From contig JABYQQ010000005.1 in the NCBI GenBank assembly GCA_022605405.1, forward strand, positions 372,001 through 436,000: a stretch of DNA of 64,000 bases. Reading direction: 5' to 3'. The notes beneath the pieces were generated by a model. The model was not told the DNA's origin. It saw only the letters and a program-made list of their open reading frames with translations, and made no database searches. Both the position numbers and the translations under genes were made by a program. Of this stretch, positions 1-11,315 are shown in pieces. This stretch comes from Earliella scabrosa (lineage: Eukaryota > Basidiomycota > Agaricomycetes > Polyporales > Polyporaceae). The first letter of the stretch is position 1. Each line of letters starts with the position of its first letter.

Positions 1-1052
1 GGGTTGAGGCAAAATATCCTGCATGCGGATATCAGACCGGGACCGCTCTCATAAGTGCGCGCAATCACTCACCGGTCCCTTCTCTCCAACTGCTAGTCGC
101 GCACTGAGCTCTGGCAAGCGGACCAGGTTCCCTCCAGAGACTTCCACCCACGCTTCGTCAAACATCTGCACAGCACAATCAGCATCACGACCGACTTTCG
201 TCACAGTATTGCAACACAGACCTCTACGACCTGAGATAACACGACAACACTCAATTCGCCACAACTGAGAAGGCGCTGTCATTCGTGCGTACCTGACCGA
301 CCCAGTCGTTGTAGACGACGTAGTCCCCCATGTCCACATCCACCGCCGTCTCGATCTCGTCCATGGTCTTCCACCCAGGGATTGGTTCCCCGCTGATTGC
401 ATGATCCAGTCGGCCCTTCACGTTCACGCTGTGCACACGGCACAATCGTACCAGTCAGCATACGTTCGAACGCCCGAGTTCCCGCGTGCAGGGTGCAGAG
501 GTATGGAGCCGGAATAGCGGCGCAAGGAATGAGAGGGGCACGCACCTGGTCACCATCCCAGACTGCACGTCGTCCACGCTACGTTTGAGCAGATCGCCAG
601 GCTGGTACATGCGGTCCACGAGCTCGAGCTTGTCCTCGGAGATGATCTCTCGCACCGGCCTCGGAAAGTACGACACTCCCACCTCGCCCTACGCCATCAC
701 CGCAATGCATATGTCAGTATGCATTACATTCCAGCAGAGTGAGTGGATACAAAACTCGCCTGGACGAGCGGCCTCATGAGAGGGTCGACGTTATCGGCCG
801 CAGGCGGGAGGTCCTCGGCATCTTGCCAACACCTCTGAGAGCACCCACACCTCGTTCACATCCACCCGCCATGAACTGCAGTTGGCGGACTCACCAGGAC
901 CACACCGTACGCCTTCGGGTCGTCCTTCCGACGCACGATATCCTCCTGGAAGAACTGCAGCACCGTCAGACCCGCCGTAGAACCCACGGACCAGGCGAAC
1001 AGCCGGGAGTGCGCACCTTCGCTGCCGCCCTTCTTGGCGTGTTCTGAGCCAT
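1..1052 (-). CDS. UBE2O-like E2/E3 ubiquitin enzyme, 5' part only
   Basis: This is the N-terminal part of a protein resembling UBE2O (E2-230K), a large hybrid ubiquitin-conjugating enzyme and ligase; the gene runs off the left edge, so the catalytic UBC domain is not in view. I placed the start at 1050-1052 because a 36-base first exon then splices (954) in frame to FFQEDIVRRKDDPKAYGVVL, followed by exons starting at 834, 688 and further left. Visible conserved blocks are GEVGVSYFP, DRMYQPGDLLKRSVDDVQSG, GDYVVYNDWVGQ and SGGNLVRLPELSARLAVGEK, which match the N-terminal regulatory region of fungal UBE2O homologues as I remember it. The intron after MRPLVQ begins with GC (CAG|gcgagt, 754-760), not GT. 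Family assignment rests on these blocks; the missing C-terminus would settle it. Confidence 0.65.
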
Positions 1053-1506
1053 GCTCTCTGGATCTCGTCTGCGGGGAGCGTCGGGTCAAGGGGGAGAGTC
1101 AATCAGTCGTGAGAGGCGTCTGAGCGGCCAAATAGTGAACGCAGCGCACAAGCGCAGTGGGTTCGACGGAGAGCGGAAAACGAGGGTTCGCAGATATACT
1201 AAGAGATGGTCGTGGCGGGTGTCAAGATCAACTTCGAGGATGAAAGTCAAAAGGAAACGGGTCGAGGAACGGCTCGGGTCGGGCGACTGACTGGGCCCGA
1301 TTGCCCAAAATGGTGATCGACTTCGGTGACGAAGGAGGCTTTGGCGGCACGCTCCTCCGAGACTCTATGGCCAGCGTCCAGTGCGATCGGTATCAATACA
1401 ATGAAAACCACGTCTCAAAGTAAGTAATAGGTACTGTACAGGGATATACAATGGAATGAGGGGAGGGGCGTGTCCAACGTGAGATGCAGGTAGTCCGACA
1501 AACCGT
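1053..1506. other. intergenic, 5' of UBE2O-like gene and 3' of STIMATE-like gene
   Basis: No supported coding exon. It should hold the promoter of the leftmost gene and the terminator of the next one; I see no clear TATA box or polyadenylation signal. Confidence 0.5.
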
Positions 1507-3055
1507 TCATGAAACCGGGATTGCGTGTGGATTGGGACTATGCGCCCGCCAAACATCCGACACGGCTTCCTTCCTCGCCTCTATCCGCCGGCCTGTCCAG
1601 TCCTCCTCACCCACGCGCTCAGCCCAGTCCTCTCCATCGTCGTCGCCCCAGGACGCCCACTTCTCATCGTCGTCGTGGTGCTGCTCCTCCACTGGCGGCG
1701 CACTCCTCGAGATCTCGATGTTGGGATACGACGCCTTGCGAGCTTGGAGGGACAATGGAGGAGGAGGCGAGCGTCTCCGACTCCTGGACAGGGATGACGA
1801 TGAGACGTGAGACGACGCAGAGCTCGGCGATGCTGCGGCACCGGCGGGCGGATACGCATGCACTGTGACGCCGGTGTCGATGGGTTTTGGAACAGGAGTC
1901 GTCGAGCCAGACGGTACGGCGGTGATAGTGCCCGAGCTCACAGACTTGGGCTCCCCGGCAGACAGCCGCCGTTCGTCCCGGGAGCGAGAGCGCGATATCG
2001 AGCGAGGACGAGGGTTCTCGATGTCGTGCCTCGCTGACTGACCGTCGTCGTCATCTTCGTCATCTGATGCGTGGAATAGCGGCTCGCTGTCGGGATCCAT
2101 CGAGCCCCGAGGCGTCTCAGAGACGAGGGTCAGCGGCGCGTAGTTGCTTGAGCCCTTGACGATGGAGTCGATCAGCCAGAACTGAAGCACGTTCATCATG
2201 ATTGGGAATAGGCCCATGGTGCTATCCAGGTCGACATGAGTGAGTGAATGGTTAGAGAGGACATTTCGAGGGGGCACCCACAATATAACCTGAGCAGCAT
2301 CGCTGGAACCGAGGAAAGACAACAACCACTCGCCAAAGTCGAAGATAACAGGAAGAGCGGCGAATAGAGCCACAACGAGTAGCTTCATCGAGGTCAGCGC
2401 GCAGACATAGACAGCCGTTTGCCGGAACCAGTAGTTGATGGAGGGAGGAGTGCCGTAGACTCCGGACTCGAAACCCTTGAATTGGAGCTTCTCCGTTAGG
2501 ACGTATGTTGCAACTTGCAGGATAAGGTAGATGATGCCGACACCTGTGGCCGAACCATTGTGGACCTGGCGCAAAGCAGCATATAGGGCACTGATGACTC
2601 ACCAATGGTAGTATCGAGCAGGATGTTGATGAAATAGAGAACGCAAGCATTCGCGGTAGAGAGATGCGAAACAACGTCCGATATGAGGACGTTCACGCCG
2701 TGTACGAACATCTGCCCGATGATCTGTTTGGACACGTCGAACAACCTGCCCGTCCCACAGGCCACATTCAATGGTCATTCAATAACGATGAAGGAACGGA
2801 ACGTACCATATTCTCCACGGTCGTTTCGGGCTCTCACGATGTCGTTTATAAACCAGCGAGAGGATGACCAGCACGCCCATCAATCCCTGCACGACCTACA
2901 CCACCCATGAACACTCATGAGCATCCTCCCCTTGCTCCCCTTCCATGCCTTCAGCCACGACGCACCAGAGCAGTCGGACCCAATAGCCGACATGACCGCC
3001 GATCCACGTTAGGCAGTTCGTCAAGCAATTCGTTGATTCCTTCTAATGGCGGCAT
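1507..3055 (-). CDS. STIMATE/YPL162C-type multi-pass membrane protein
   Basis: This is a fungal member of the TMEM110/STIMATE family; the yeast relative is a vacuolar membrane protein and the animal one acts at ER-plasma-membrane junctions. Exon 1 (3055-2966) encodes MPPLEGINELLDELP...CRLLGPTAL. The next exon continues VVQGLMGVLVILSL then YKRHRESPKRPWRIW, and a third carries the family signature FDVSKQIIGQMFVHGVNVLI and ANACVLYFINILLDTTI. The last exon (to 1507) adds hydrophobic segments (IIYLILQVATYVL, VYVCALTSMKLLVVALFAALP, MGLFPIMMNVLQFWLIDSIV). A long acidic, Ser/Arg/Pro-rich cytosolic tail with DDEDDDDG follows, which varies in length within the family. Topology and conserved blocks make the family secure; the cellular role in this fungus is inferred. 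Confidence 0.85.
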
Positions 3056-3514
3056 CACAGGGAACAGAGAAAAGAGAGAGAGAGGCGGGGGTGGGTGCCA
3101 CGTATGACGAGGCTGTCTGAACGAGGGAGGAAGGGACGTCAAGCAGAGCGCGGAAGGAATTGGCAAGAGGCAAGTGGCTGAAGCGGCCCCAGGGTCCACG
3201 GGCGTCTATCGTCGGAGGCGCAGCGCGCTGGGTCTGGACCCCCGCCTCTTACCACACACCAACTGACTTTCTCGAGCTCAGGCATCCAAAGAACTAGTAA
3301 TGCGATCGTAGTATGTTCAAGGACATGGTTGACCAAGTCTCTAGGAGTCTCCAGGTTGCGTGTACGGTCTATCATGGCACCGAGGCCAGTCGACATGTAT
3401 CGAATGCGAACATCAAGAGGCTGAGAAACGAGCGCGATGGATATAATACAATGACAGGCGATACACTCCGACCCAAAGGTATACACACATACATGACCGT
3501 AAGGACCGTCATCA
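3056..3514. other. intergenic between STIMATE-like and Vps62-like genes
   Basis: No supported gene. The long minus-strand frame over 3139-3603 is mostly non-coding; only bases 3515-3597 are a real exon, read in another frame. Confidence 0.5.
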
Positions 3515-4655
3515 TCAATCGTCAAGCGACGACTCAATCGTGCAAGAGTTGGCGTTCGGGCAAACAGCAGAGCGATCAAGCGTCTTCGCGACGGGACCTG
3601 CAAGACGACACGAACGTCTGTTCAGCCAGGGTCTCACACCGCGAACAGCAACCTGAACTCACCCGTAGGGCCGCTCACATAGTGGCACTGGTCCTGGCCA
3701 CCGATGTTGATGCAGTAGTTGCCATGCTCAAGGATGCGGTACTGCTGATCGCCCCACCGTCCACGGAAGTTGAGCCAGCCCACACCCTCAGCATCGATGT
3801 TCTGCCCACCCGCGCCGGCACCTCCAGCGATGGTGAACGTGCTGGTCGCAGGGTCGTACCAGTAGGCGCGGTAGTTGAGCGTCGGGTCCCAAATTGGGCC
3901 CGCGTCCGTGTTGTCGCAGATGAGCTCGATCTCCTCGGGCAGGCCGTGACAGTGCTTGCCCGTTGTCGCGTAGTTTGCGTGCGTGCCTTGCGCGATGTAC
4001 GCCGTCGGCCGCGAGCGCGTCTTCTCGACGGCCTCGAACGTGTACGCCGCGCCGCCGCCGTGCGCGGAGAGGTAGTAGAAGGTCGGGACGCCGTTCACGA
4101 AGCGCACCATGGTGTGCTCCCAATCGCCAACGTGGTCGCCAAACGCGATACCGAGGACCTATGTCCCGCAAGTGAGGGGGACCACCTCCTGTAGACGGAA
4201 CGATCACATACCTTGCCTCCATCATTGAAGGAGAAGAATGAGAAGAAGAATGCGTCAAGGACGCCGTTCGGCTTGTTCACCAGGACGATCGTCGCAGGTG
4301 CGCCGCTAAGCCCATTCGCATCCGGCTTGCCATACTGCGAGCGCAACCAATCCGCCTTGGGGCTATCCGTCACGTCGTCTTTCGAGGTGAGGAACACCTC
4401 AGGGCCGAAGCTTGACAGGGTCTGAAGCGTCACCGAGGGCGCGACGCTCGCGTAGTTGACCCGAGGGACGACGTGCTGGATGTGCACGGCGACGTCGGAC
4501 AGCCCGAACTCCTCGTTGGCAGCGAGGTGGAGAAGAGGTGCGTTCTGGAGCACGAACGCAGGGACTGGTTCGCGTTTTTGCAGTCGCAGGGGAGAGGCGG
4601 CGACAGACAGCGACAGCAGGAGCGCTGGGAGGGCGAGGAGAGCGGATCCGACCAT
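3515..4655 (-). CDS. Vps62-like secreted protein
   Basis: The protein matches the Vps62/DUF946-like family, named after a yeast protein involved in vacuolar sorting; its biochemical role is unknown. The ATG at 4653-4655 opens a clear signal peptide (MVGSALLALPALLLSLSVAAS). The first exon ends FSFNDGGK, and the second starts VLGIAFGDHVGDWEHTMVRF, the family hallmark with GDHVGDWEH. Conserved AYIAQGTHANYATTGKH and a WDPTLNYRAYWYD stretch follow. The third exon (3597-3515) finishes GPTGPVAKTLDRSAVCPNAN and ends LDD-stop; reading through the second intron donor at 3662 instead gives a short unrelated tail, so I prefer the spliced end. Paired Cys residues fit an extracellular or vacuolar protein. 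A decayed relative lies directly upstream near 5.0-5.3 kb. Confidence 0.85.
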
Positions 4656-4720
4656 GTTGCTGACTGCGCGGCGTGCACCGGGGCGAGGGCAGAGAGAACG
4701 GGCTCGTCCATGCGCTCATG

Positions 4721-4727
4721 CTATATA
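4721..4727 (-). promoter_or_regulatory. TATA box of the Vps62-like gene
   Basis: On the minus strand the sequence reads TATATAG, about 70 bases before the start codon at 4655. Position and sequence fit a fungal TATA element. Confidence 0.5.
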
Positions 4728-4984
4728 CATATCGCCCCATGTGTACGGAGGGTCAGCGAGGAACGACACACGGGAATAAAGTACGTACGCGTGCATGTGG
4801 ATCCTCGGTGCGCCGAACTACCGTGATGCCCTTGTTGGTCGAAAGCCAAGATGTTCTCCAGAGCAACTGCTACCAGCGCCCTGTTGCAGAACACGGTTGG
4901 CCAGGACCATGATTCGCCACGGCGCACGCGTGACGAGCATGATGCACTGGATCTGCTGATGATTTTCAGGTCTCCAGACTCTCC

Positions 4985-5345
4985 GGCACCGTACACGGGC
5001 AAGGAACGTTGGTGGACTTACTTTCCAACTTTCGAAGTCTCCGATGTGGTCCACATGTACACTCCCCAGGACATAGACGTATCACTGTGACGGAATGGCA
5101 GCACTGAGCATCTTCTCGCTCGGCGAGAAGTTGCCAACGGATTCAGCGCGGATGAAGAAGGATTGCAATCATATGGTGATGGGCGGGCCGTGCACCGCTT
5201 TTGTGAAACCGAAGGACTTGGCAATGGACAACAACCATCGTGCCTCACATTGTCGACATGCACTGTTTCGAGCCCGGCACGTTCGACATAGGCTGTTGAA
5301 TGGAGATGCACACAGCCGCCGTCGGTAGGATGCGTGCGCGACATC
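4985..5345 (-). pseudogene. decayed Vps62-like remnant
   Basis: On the minus strand, scattered frames resemble the intact Vps62-like gene next door. YVLGSVHVDHIGDFESWK aligns with VLGIAFGDHVGDWEHTM, including the GDH.GD.E core, and is followed by a gtaagt donor. Further upstream, in another frame, ARWLLSIAKSFGF...GPPITI resembles ADWLRSQYGKPDA...GAPATI. Stops and frame changes separate the blocks, so this is at best a pseudogene. The match is short and found by eye; it could be chance outside the GDH region. Confidence 0.4.
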
Positions 5346-5818
5346 CATGTGGGAGCTTCCCTTCCCTACCCTTCCCCACGTCATTTCTTGTTCCATTCAG
5401 TGTTCATGTGGCAAACGAATAGTGTGGGCAGCGAGGGTGGCCGTAGCCGCGCTCGCAGTCCTCTCGTACATATTTGGAATCTCCTCCGAGTCTCCAGGTT
5501 CTGGTATTGTTTGACAGTAGATGTCGGGTCGTCGTCGATAGCGTCACGGCGGTGAAGGTGGATCTAATCGACGGCAGAAATCAAAAGTGCTGATTTCCTC
5601 GAGTGAACGGAGGACGACGGCACAATGCACATGCTGTATACAGATATATGATGTGAATGAACGTGTGCGCTAGATTCGAGGAGTGGCCGGGTATGGTAGG
5701 GTGGTTACATCAACAGGAAGGGACGAGAGATGCAAGAGGACAATGTTATGACGGTACTAGGGGGTATCGGGCTGCTGGGCAGTCAAACAATGGGGAGCCT
5801 GAAAACGCCGTCTACGAA
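5346..5818. other. intergenic, 3' of DUF6533 gene A
   Basis: No coding exon recognised. Includes the 3' flank of DUF6533 gene A. Confidence 0.4.
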
Positions 5819-7528
5819 CTACGCGACCTGCAAGGTGGCAACAGCCTGAGCCTCACCGCCACTGCGTTCCTCTGGCTGCTCGTCGTTTTCACTGACACTG
5901 GGGGGCTCGAATGCAAGCGGGGCAGGAAGAGGGGCTCCGAGCGAGCCTACAAATCTGTTGAAGGCCAAGCTGTCCATCGAAGCGAGAGAGCCTTGATGCA
6001 TCAAGGCATTGTTGGCTTCTTGGAGGTCGATGAGAAACCGCGATACCAGAATGGCCGTCAGACTGTCAACAATATTGAGCGAGGTATACGACTCAGACAG
6101 CCCGAGTGGGTTAGGAGCAAGACTCACGGATCTGAGAAAGTAGCCAGACTACTTGTTGCTGCATGAAAACTCCAGTTCACTATCTTTAAGCGGGGGCTTG
6201 ATTAAACCTCACAGAAAACCGTGTGACGTCAAAGTACTCACCGACAGCAAGCTGAAACTAAGATGGAGAATGTTCATGATTGCAAGGGTCCTGCTGGGTG
6301 GTCAGCATGTGTCCGTAGTGAGTGACATGTGTACAGAGGTAGCTAGACGCACACGAAATAGATGACTCCTGCAGAATGAGTTGAGTTCGACAATCAGATA
6401 GGTTGTAGTACTAACGCACCATCCCGAAACAAAATGGCTGAGAGCGACGTGCGCTGACCAAGGACCCTCATGTTTTCTCGACTATCCTTGAATGTTGTCT
6501 TCCAGGTAATTGCGAGAACAAGCAGGTCGGCTATAATGAGAGTGGTTCGGGACACTATAGTTACTGTGAAGGCCATTGTCAGCGGCTGCCAGACTTGAGC
6601 TACGGTGATGCGTTATATGCTTACGACTAAGTTAAGCCAAGTGCAGCACGTTAGCCGAGTCACTATGGACGATTGGTGCACGGACCGATGAATACTCACT
6701 CGTGTTGAACGTCCGCCGCCAGCTTTTGGACAAGGCCGCACGCAGCACCATCGCTCTCATAGACAGCGTATCCCGTCCCAACCTGCCAACATGATCAAAC
6801 CCAGGTTCTCCTTTGAGTTGGAAGCACTCACGAAATTGACGACGACCGGACCTAGCGAGAGAAGAAAGACTCCAACCGCCAAAGGCCATGTTCGGGAGCT
6901 GAGTGCGTACGCTCGCATGGCAGAAAAGACTCGATTTACTCATCAGTATACGCACAGACCAAGAGCTGTGAAGTGCTCACCAGCCCATGGGATGTACTGG
7001 CTGTGGTACAGGCTTGAATTGATGTAACTGAACATCTCGCAGCTGGAATGACGTGACACTGTGAGGACTTCGTGTGAAAATCACAGATGAAAAAGCGTCT
7101 CCAACCTCTGTTGTCGAAGACTGGCCCTCAGTAGTGGTGAATACAATTGAGACAAGGGTGCTTGCCTTGAGCGGGACATCATATGGAAGGTACATCAAGC
7201 CGGTACACAGCGCTATGTAACGGTTTGCTATGAAAAGGATGGATGCCATGGTGATCTTCTGCGCCCAGAAAAGGTTCACTTCATCGCCAAATGTGACGAG
7301 GTATTCATATGCAAGGAGAGCTAGTACAATAATGAATAATGTTCATGTCATGCAAGTAGTCGAAGTGAATGACTGGACTGACCTCCGGTGGCGGTGTTCA
7401 TATAGGTATTGACCTGCCTGAAATAACACAACTCGAGGTGAATGCTTGACTCAACGCATCACGACCATCAGGACTCACCCAGATGCGACTCCTGCGATAA
7501 TTTGAGCGGTTTCTGAGTCGCCGGACAT
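5819..7528 (-). CDS. DUF6533 membrane protein A, possibly damaged
   Basis: DUF6533 proteins are multi-pass membrane proteins expanded in Agaricomycetes; no function is known to me. The start codon (7526-7528) opens MSGDSETAQIIAGVASG. The third exon carries the domain signature EYLVTFGDEVNLFW then KITMASILFIANRYIAL. Later exons give FSAMRAYALSSRTWPLA, a V...IVSRTTLIIADLLVLAITWK helix, GVIYFV|TLAIMNILHLSFSLLS and the conserved end SLTAILVSRFLIDLQEANNA...VATLQVA-stop. Exons are short and introns about 50-60 bases. Read with the exon 3/4 junction that works in genes B and C, exon 4 has an in-frame TGA at 7081-7083; the third intron would also start with GC (AAG|gcaagc). So A is either a pseudogene or spliced differently. 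GH5-like debris lies just upstream in the same direction. Confidence 0.7.
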
Positions 7529-7633
7529 GGTTCGAGGAATAGCTGCGAATGTATGGCTAGATGTATGGATGAGGAAAGGCCAACGGGAAGACTAGAGTAC
7601 GGCTGGGAGCTATGTGAGTTCGAAAACCCCGCC

Positions 7634-7641
7634 TATATATA
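7634..7641 (-). promoter_or_regulatory. TATA box of DUF6533 gene A
   Basis: TATATATA about 106-113 bases upstream of the start codon at 7528, at a position similar to the TATATAT upstream of DUF6533 gene E. Confidence 0.45.
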
Positions 7642-7686
7642 CTAGTAGAGACGCACCCTTCGTCAAAGATGGGTATCACTACTGTG

Positions 7687-8285
7687 TCGAGGAATTCGAG
7701 CAAATGTCAGAGTACAATTCTGTTCGTCTCCAAGCCCTTCTACAGCTCTATTCATTGGCGTCCTCGGCCTACCACACAAACAAGATCGCGTCAGTCCACA
7801 CCGGGGCCGACAGGAGACGATCAGCGCTCTAACCGCACCTCTAACCGTGCAGAACGTCCACCATTCGGCTGCCTCGCCGATCGCGATCTGCGACTCGAGA
7901 TACCAGTGCAGGTACAGCTTCCAATCATTGCTCCATGTGGTAGGGTCGCCCGAGCAGCCATCGCAGAACCGGGGCTGGCTCGGCCGGCTGCCACCACGTC
8001 CATTCAACCTTTGCCAGTCGGTGCTCGCGTCCGATCGTTCGCCGCTGATGGTGTACAGGTCCAGCTGGAAGTAGTTCTCGAGTGTGCTTCGTACCAGACA
8101 AGGAACCTGGAAGGGTGCGTGTCAGTACCTGTGCAGAAGGCATGGATGGCGAGGTGTCACGTACGTTAATGCGCACATCTAGCCGGTCATTGTTGAATAT
8201 CTTGGTACTCACGCTGATGGAGTGCCTCTGTGAGCGCAACTAGCAGACGGAGAGTCATCCGATGAGAACGCCTTCAAGTTAACGT
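7687..8285 (-). pseudogene. GH5 exo-beta-1,3-glucanase remnant (3' half)
   Basis: The minus strand is a decayed copy of the 3' half of the GH5 gene at 15597-17425. Recognisable pieces are STLENYF.LDLYTISGERSD (intact gene: STLENYSRSNLYTVSGEWSN), LNGRG, QPRFCDGCSGDPTTWSND, YLESQIAIGEAAEWWTF and a final DICSNS. GEWSN has become GERSD, although the Glu that aligns with the nucleophile is kept. The segment AENADEWSYQKGLEG of the intact gene has an in-frame stop here (NE-stop). The homology extends through intron sequence to about 8285, and everything 5' of that, including the acid/base Glu exon, is missing. It sits just upstream of DUF6533 gene A in the same direction. Confidence 0.75.
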
Positions 8286-9675
8286 GAGGTAGCGAGAAGA
8301 GCGAAGGCCTGAGTGGTTTGAAAACTCGCCAACATGATGGCAGATAGTTGCGCATCACAAGGCTCGAGAAGCGGCAACTCGGAAGGGATGCAAACCATCG
8401 ACTGCATGCGCCGACGATGGAGGTCGGACATCGACGTCCATAGTGACATGTTTAAGCGCCAGCGCGGCGAGAGTCGCGAGACGAGGCCACGTGGCCCGTT
8501 CCTCGCTCTTGAACGCCCTCACTCGACAAAGCTCGACGACCGTGACGATGGTATTCCTCCCATGTATCTCATCCTTGAGTCTTCATGCTTGATCACGAAC
8601 TCCGATCGCGGGGCTTTGGAACGGCCAGCTTGGAGATTGCCCTCGAGCTCTACACCGGCGGCCTTACCACAGACCACCATCCGCCAGCGATAGCTAATGA
8701 GCTTTTCAGGGGAGATGGACAAGGGCTCTACTGGGTGGCCCAGGGTCAAGTATGTATTTCCCGGCTCCATGCCGTGAGTGGTCAGTGCACAGTACCGTAC
8801 TTTCACTGACTCCGCATCTATGGTGTGCAAGGTCGTCGGTATCGCGTGCATGCGATTCTCTGCCGTGCACCAATACCGATAGGGTGACCAGACCGAACGC
8901 AAGAGCGCAGAACTCGCCTCAACACCCACTCTCAGCTCATTGACTCACACTCCACCCGAGGCCACTCGTCATTCTGGAAAGCTACAGTTCGGACATGAAC
9001 TCGTCATGCGGGGACCAGCCTCAGGTTGCCGATCAGACCAGCAAACGGTTTTCTGGGTGCACGTCCGTTCATTCTTCGCTCTTGAATGAAGCTTCGTTGC
9101 ATTTTGGGGGAGTTTTCGACAGCGGACGAACATCTCCTGGGGGTCTGTCGAGCAGCCATAGAGCAAGACCGCACACCCGAGCTCGGCACATGCATCCAAT
9201 AGAGCATCGTGGCTTCCCCAGGACGTCAGCGGCGTAGCCAGGTGCGTGTATCGTTGTCTTGACGATGAGCCTCCTGGCTCCGACACGGCCAGCCTTGCTA
9301 TCGTGGACAGAGCTTGAAACACGGTTACGACGCGCGGGTTTGCGCGGGATCACGATGTTCATCAGAGCGATGACGACGAAGTTGAAGCGGGCCGTGGCCA
9401 CTAGTACGGAGTATGGTATGCATGTCGACAGCGAGCTACATAGATGTGGTAGACAGAAAACAGCGATGCTACAATCAAACCGCCATGCCAAGTATCGTGT
9501 GACCGGCGAGAAGTATCAGTTTGACAAACCACAAGTAAATAACTGCAATACAGGGTCGTTCAATGCTGCTTTCGTCTAGGTGAAATTTGAAGGATGTAAG
9601 ACAGTTGACTAGGAGGGAGGGACTACTCGTTGTAACGATCATGATGGGACTTGTGGCAAGGGTCCTATCATCGTG
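8286..9675. other. no gene supported
   Basis: Minus-strand open frames exist over 8519-8929 (136 codons) and 8969-9491, the latter with a hydrophobic piece (ARFNFVVIALMNIVIP), but I recognise no domain and no convincing start or splice pattern. Possibly decayed accessory sequence. Confidence 0.35.
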
Positions 9676-11315
9676 TTACTGCTGCTCGTCATCGTGATGG
9701 ATGTCCGTGGATCCTGAGGTGAAGTTTGGAGCTGGCAGGAAGGACCCAAGCGAGCCTACGAATCTTTCGAACCGGAGACTCTCCATCGACGCGAGAGCCT
9801 GAGAGCCTTGGTGCATCATAGTGTTGCTTGCCTCTTGGAGATCCATGAGGAATCGCGACACAAGGATAGCGGTTAGGCTGATATGGTAATGAGCGAGGTA
9901 CTGAGAACAGCCATATCCGGTTTGTGGGGTAAGGATTGACTCACGGTTCTGAGAGCAGAATGACACTGCTTGTTGCCGCAAAGTTGTCGCCGGATCCTAT
10001 CTTTGTGCAAGCATTCGTATGCCGCTTGTTACAGAACACGCGAGCTCGGTACTCACAGAGAGCAAGGTGAAGCTCAGATGGAGGACGTTGATGACGAGGA
10101 GAACGCTGTTTGGTCGTCAGCACGCTTGCGGTTCGTTCGTCATACAGAAGTGGGGCGCACACAAAGTATGCTACTCCTGTGCCATCGAGATCATGAGTGG
10201 GGTAACCGGGACGTAGAACGGTGGGTACTCGCCGTTTTGGAACAGAATGGCTGATATGGACGTGCGCTGTCCAACAGCTCTGATATCGCGGCTTGTCTTG
10301 AATGTGGTCTTCCAAGTGAATGCCACAACCAGAAGGTCGGCTGTGATAAGAGCGATTCTCGATACTATGACCACTGTCGACACCACTATCAGTGGCCTAG
10401 CGTGCAGCATGGAGTCGGATTTTGCAGACTCACTACTAGAGGAGGAAGAAAGTCAGCGGTGTACTGAGTGGTGTAGTACTTGGACCTACTTACTCATGTT
10501 GGATCTCTTTCGATAGCTTTGGAACGAGGCCGCATTCAACACCATCAATCTTGCCGGTCGAATATCCTAGACCGACCTGTCAGAAGCAATGAGTCTTGGA
10601 AGCACTGCGCAATGAACATGTGGGCTCACGAAGTTGAGTACAACAGGGCTCATGGATAAAAGGAAGACTCCAAGGGCTAAAGGCCATCTCTTGGAGCTGA
10701 GCACAAACCCTCTTATAGCAGAGAAGACTGCACAAGTTCAGCTCCCCATACGCATGATGAAATCTATGGAGTGTATGCTCACCAGCCCACGATAGGTACA
10801 GGAGGATTGGCATGATGCTGCTGGCGTAGCTGATCGGCAGGCAACTGTTAAAATTTGAACTTAAAACGCGAAGTTGCCAGTAGAAGAGGCTACAATATGA
10901 CCTCTAGTTCAAAGTGTCAACTCTTCATAGCGTTTGATCAGCTTGCAGAAAGAGAAACCCACCTGTGATGAGACAACATATGGGAGCCCTATCATGGTGA
11001 TCGCCAATGGCATGTAACGATTGGCCAGGAGGAGGACGGATGCCAAGGTGAATTTGCGCCTCCACAACAGGGCTACCTCGCGATCGAACGTAACAACATA
11101 TTCGTATGCGTAGAGAGCTGATACGGCGGTCAAATTATCCATGTGACCAATAGAGCGGATCGGGCTGACCTCCTGCGACGGTCTGCATGTACCATCCCAC
11201 CTGACTAGAACCGGTATCATTATGACATTCGGGAAGCATAGGTCATCACCACGTACCGACTCGACACAAGTGCAATCACTTGAGGTATCGTCTGAGAGTC
11301 GTCCGACACCGACAT
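9676..11315 (-). CDS. DUF6533 membrane protein B
   Basis: Second DUF6533 copy, on the same strand as A and C. I chose the ATG at 11313-11315 (MSVSDDSQTIPQVIALVSS), which matches the short first exon of the other copies. The domain exon reads YAYEYVVTFDREVALLWRRK then FTLASVLLLANRYMPLAI and ends VSSQ before a normal GT donor. The next exon can be read without interruption from AGG (RSYCSLFYWQ) through a Cys to ILLYLSWA. Later exons include the helix STVVIVSRIALITADLLVVA followed by FTWKTTFK, and the end SLTAILVSRFLMDLQEASNT...DDEQQ-stop. The tail is shorter than in A, D and E. No key element is visibly broken, so this is one of the two best candidates for a working left-cluster copy. Function unknown. 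Confidence 0.8.

Noticed and set aside
3139..3603. Minus-strand open frame of 154 codons beginning MQVPSRRRL.
   Set aside because: The real exon here (3597-3515) is the end of the Vps62-like gene read in a different frame.
6343..6345. TAG that looked like a nonsense change in DUF6533 gene A (GVIYFVCV-stop).
   Set aside because: Comparison with genes D and E shows an intron starting at gtgcgtc just before it; the exon joins as GVIYFV|TLAIMNILHL, so the TAG is intronic.
8519..8929. Minus-strand open frame of 136 codons.
   Set aside because: No recognisable domain, no signal peptide, no clear partner exons, and it lies between decayed sequences; may be chance.
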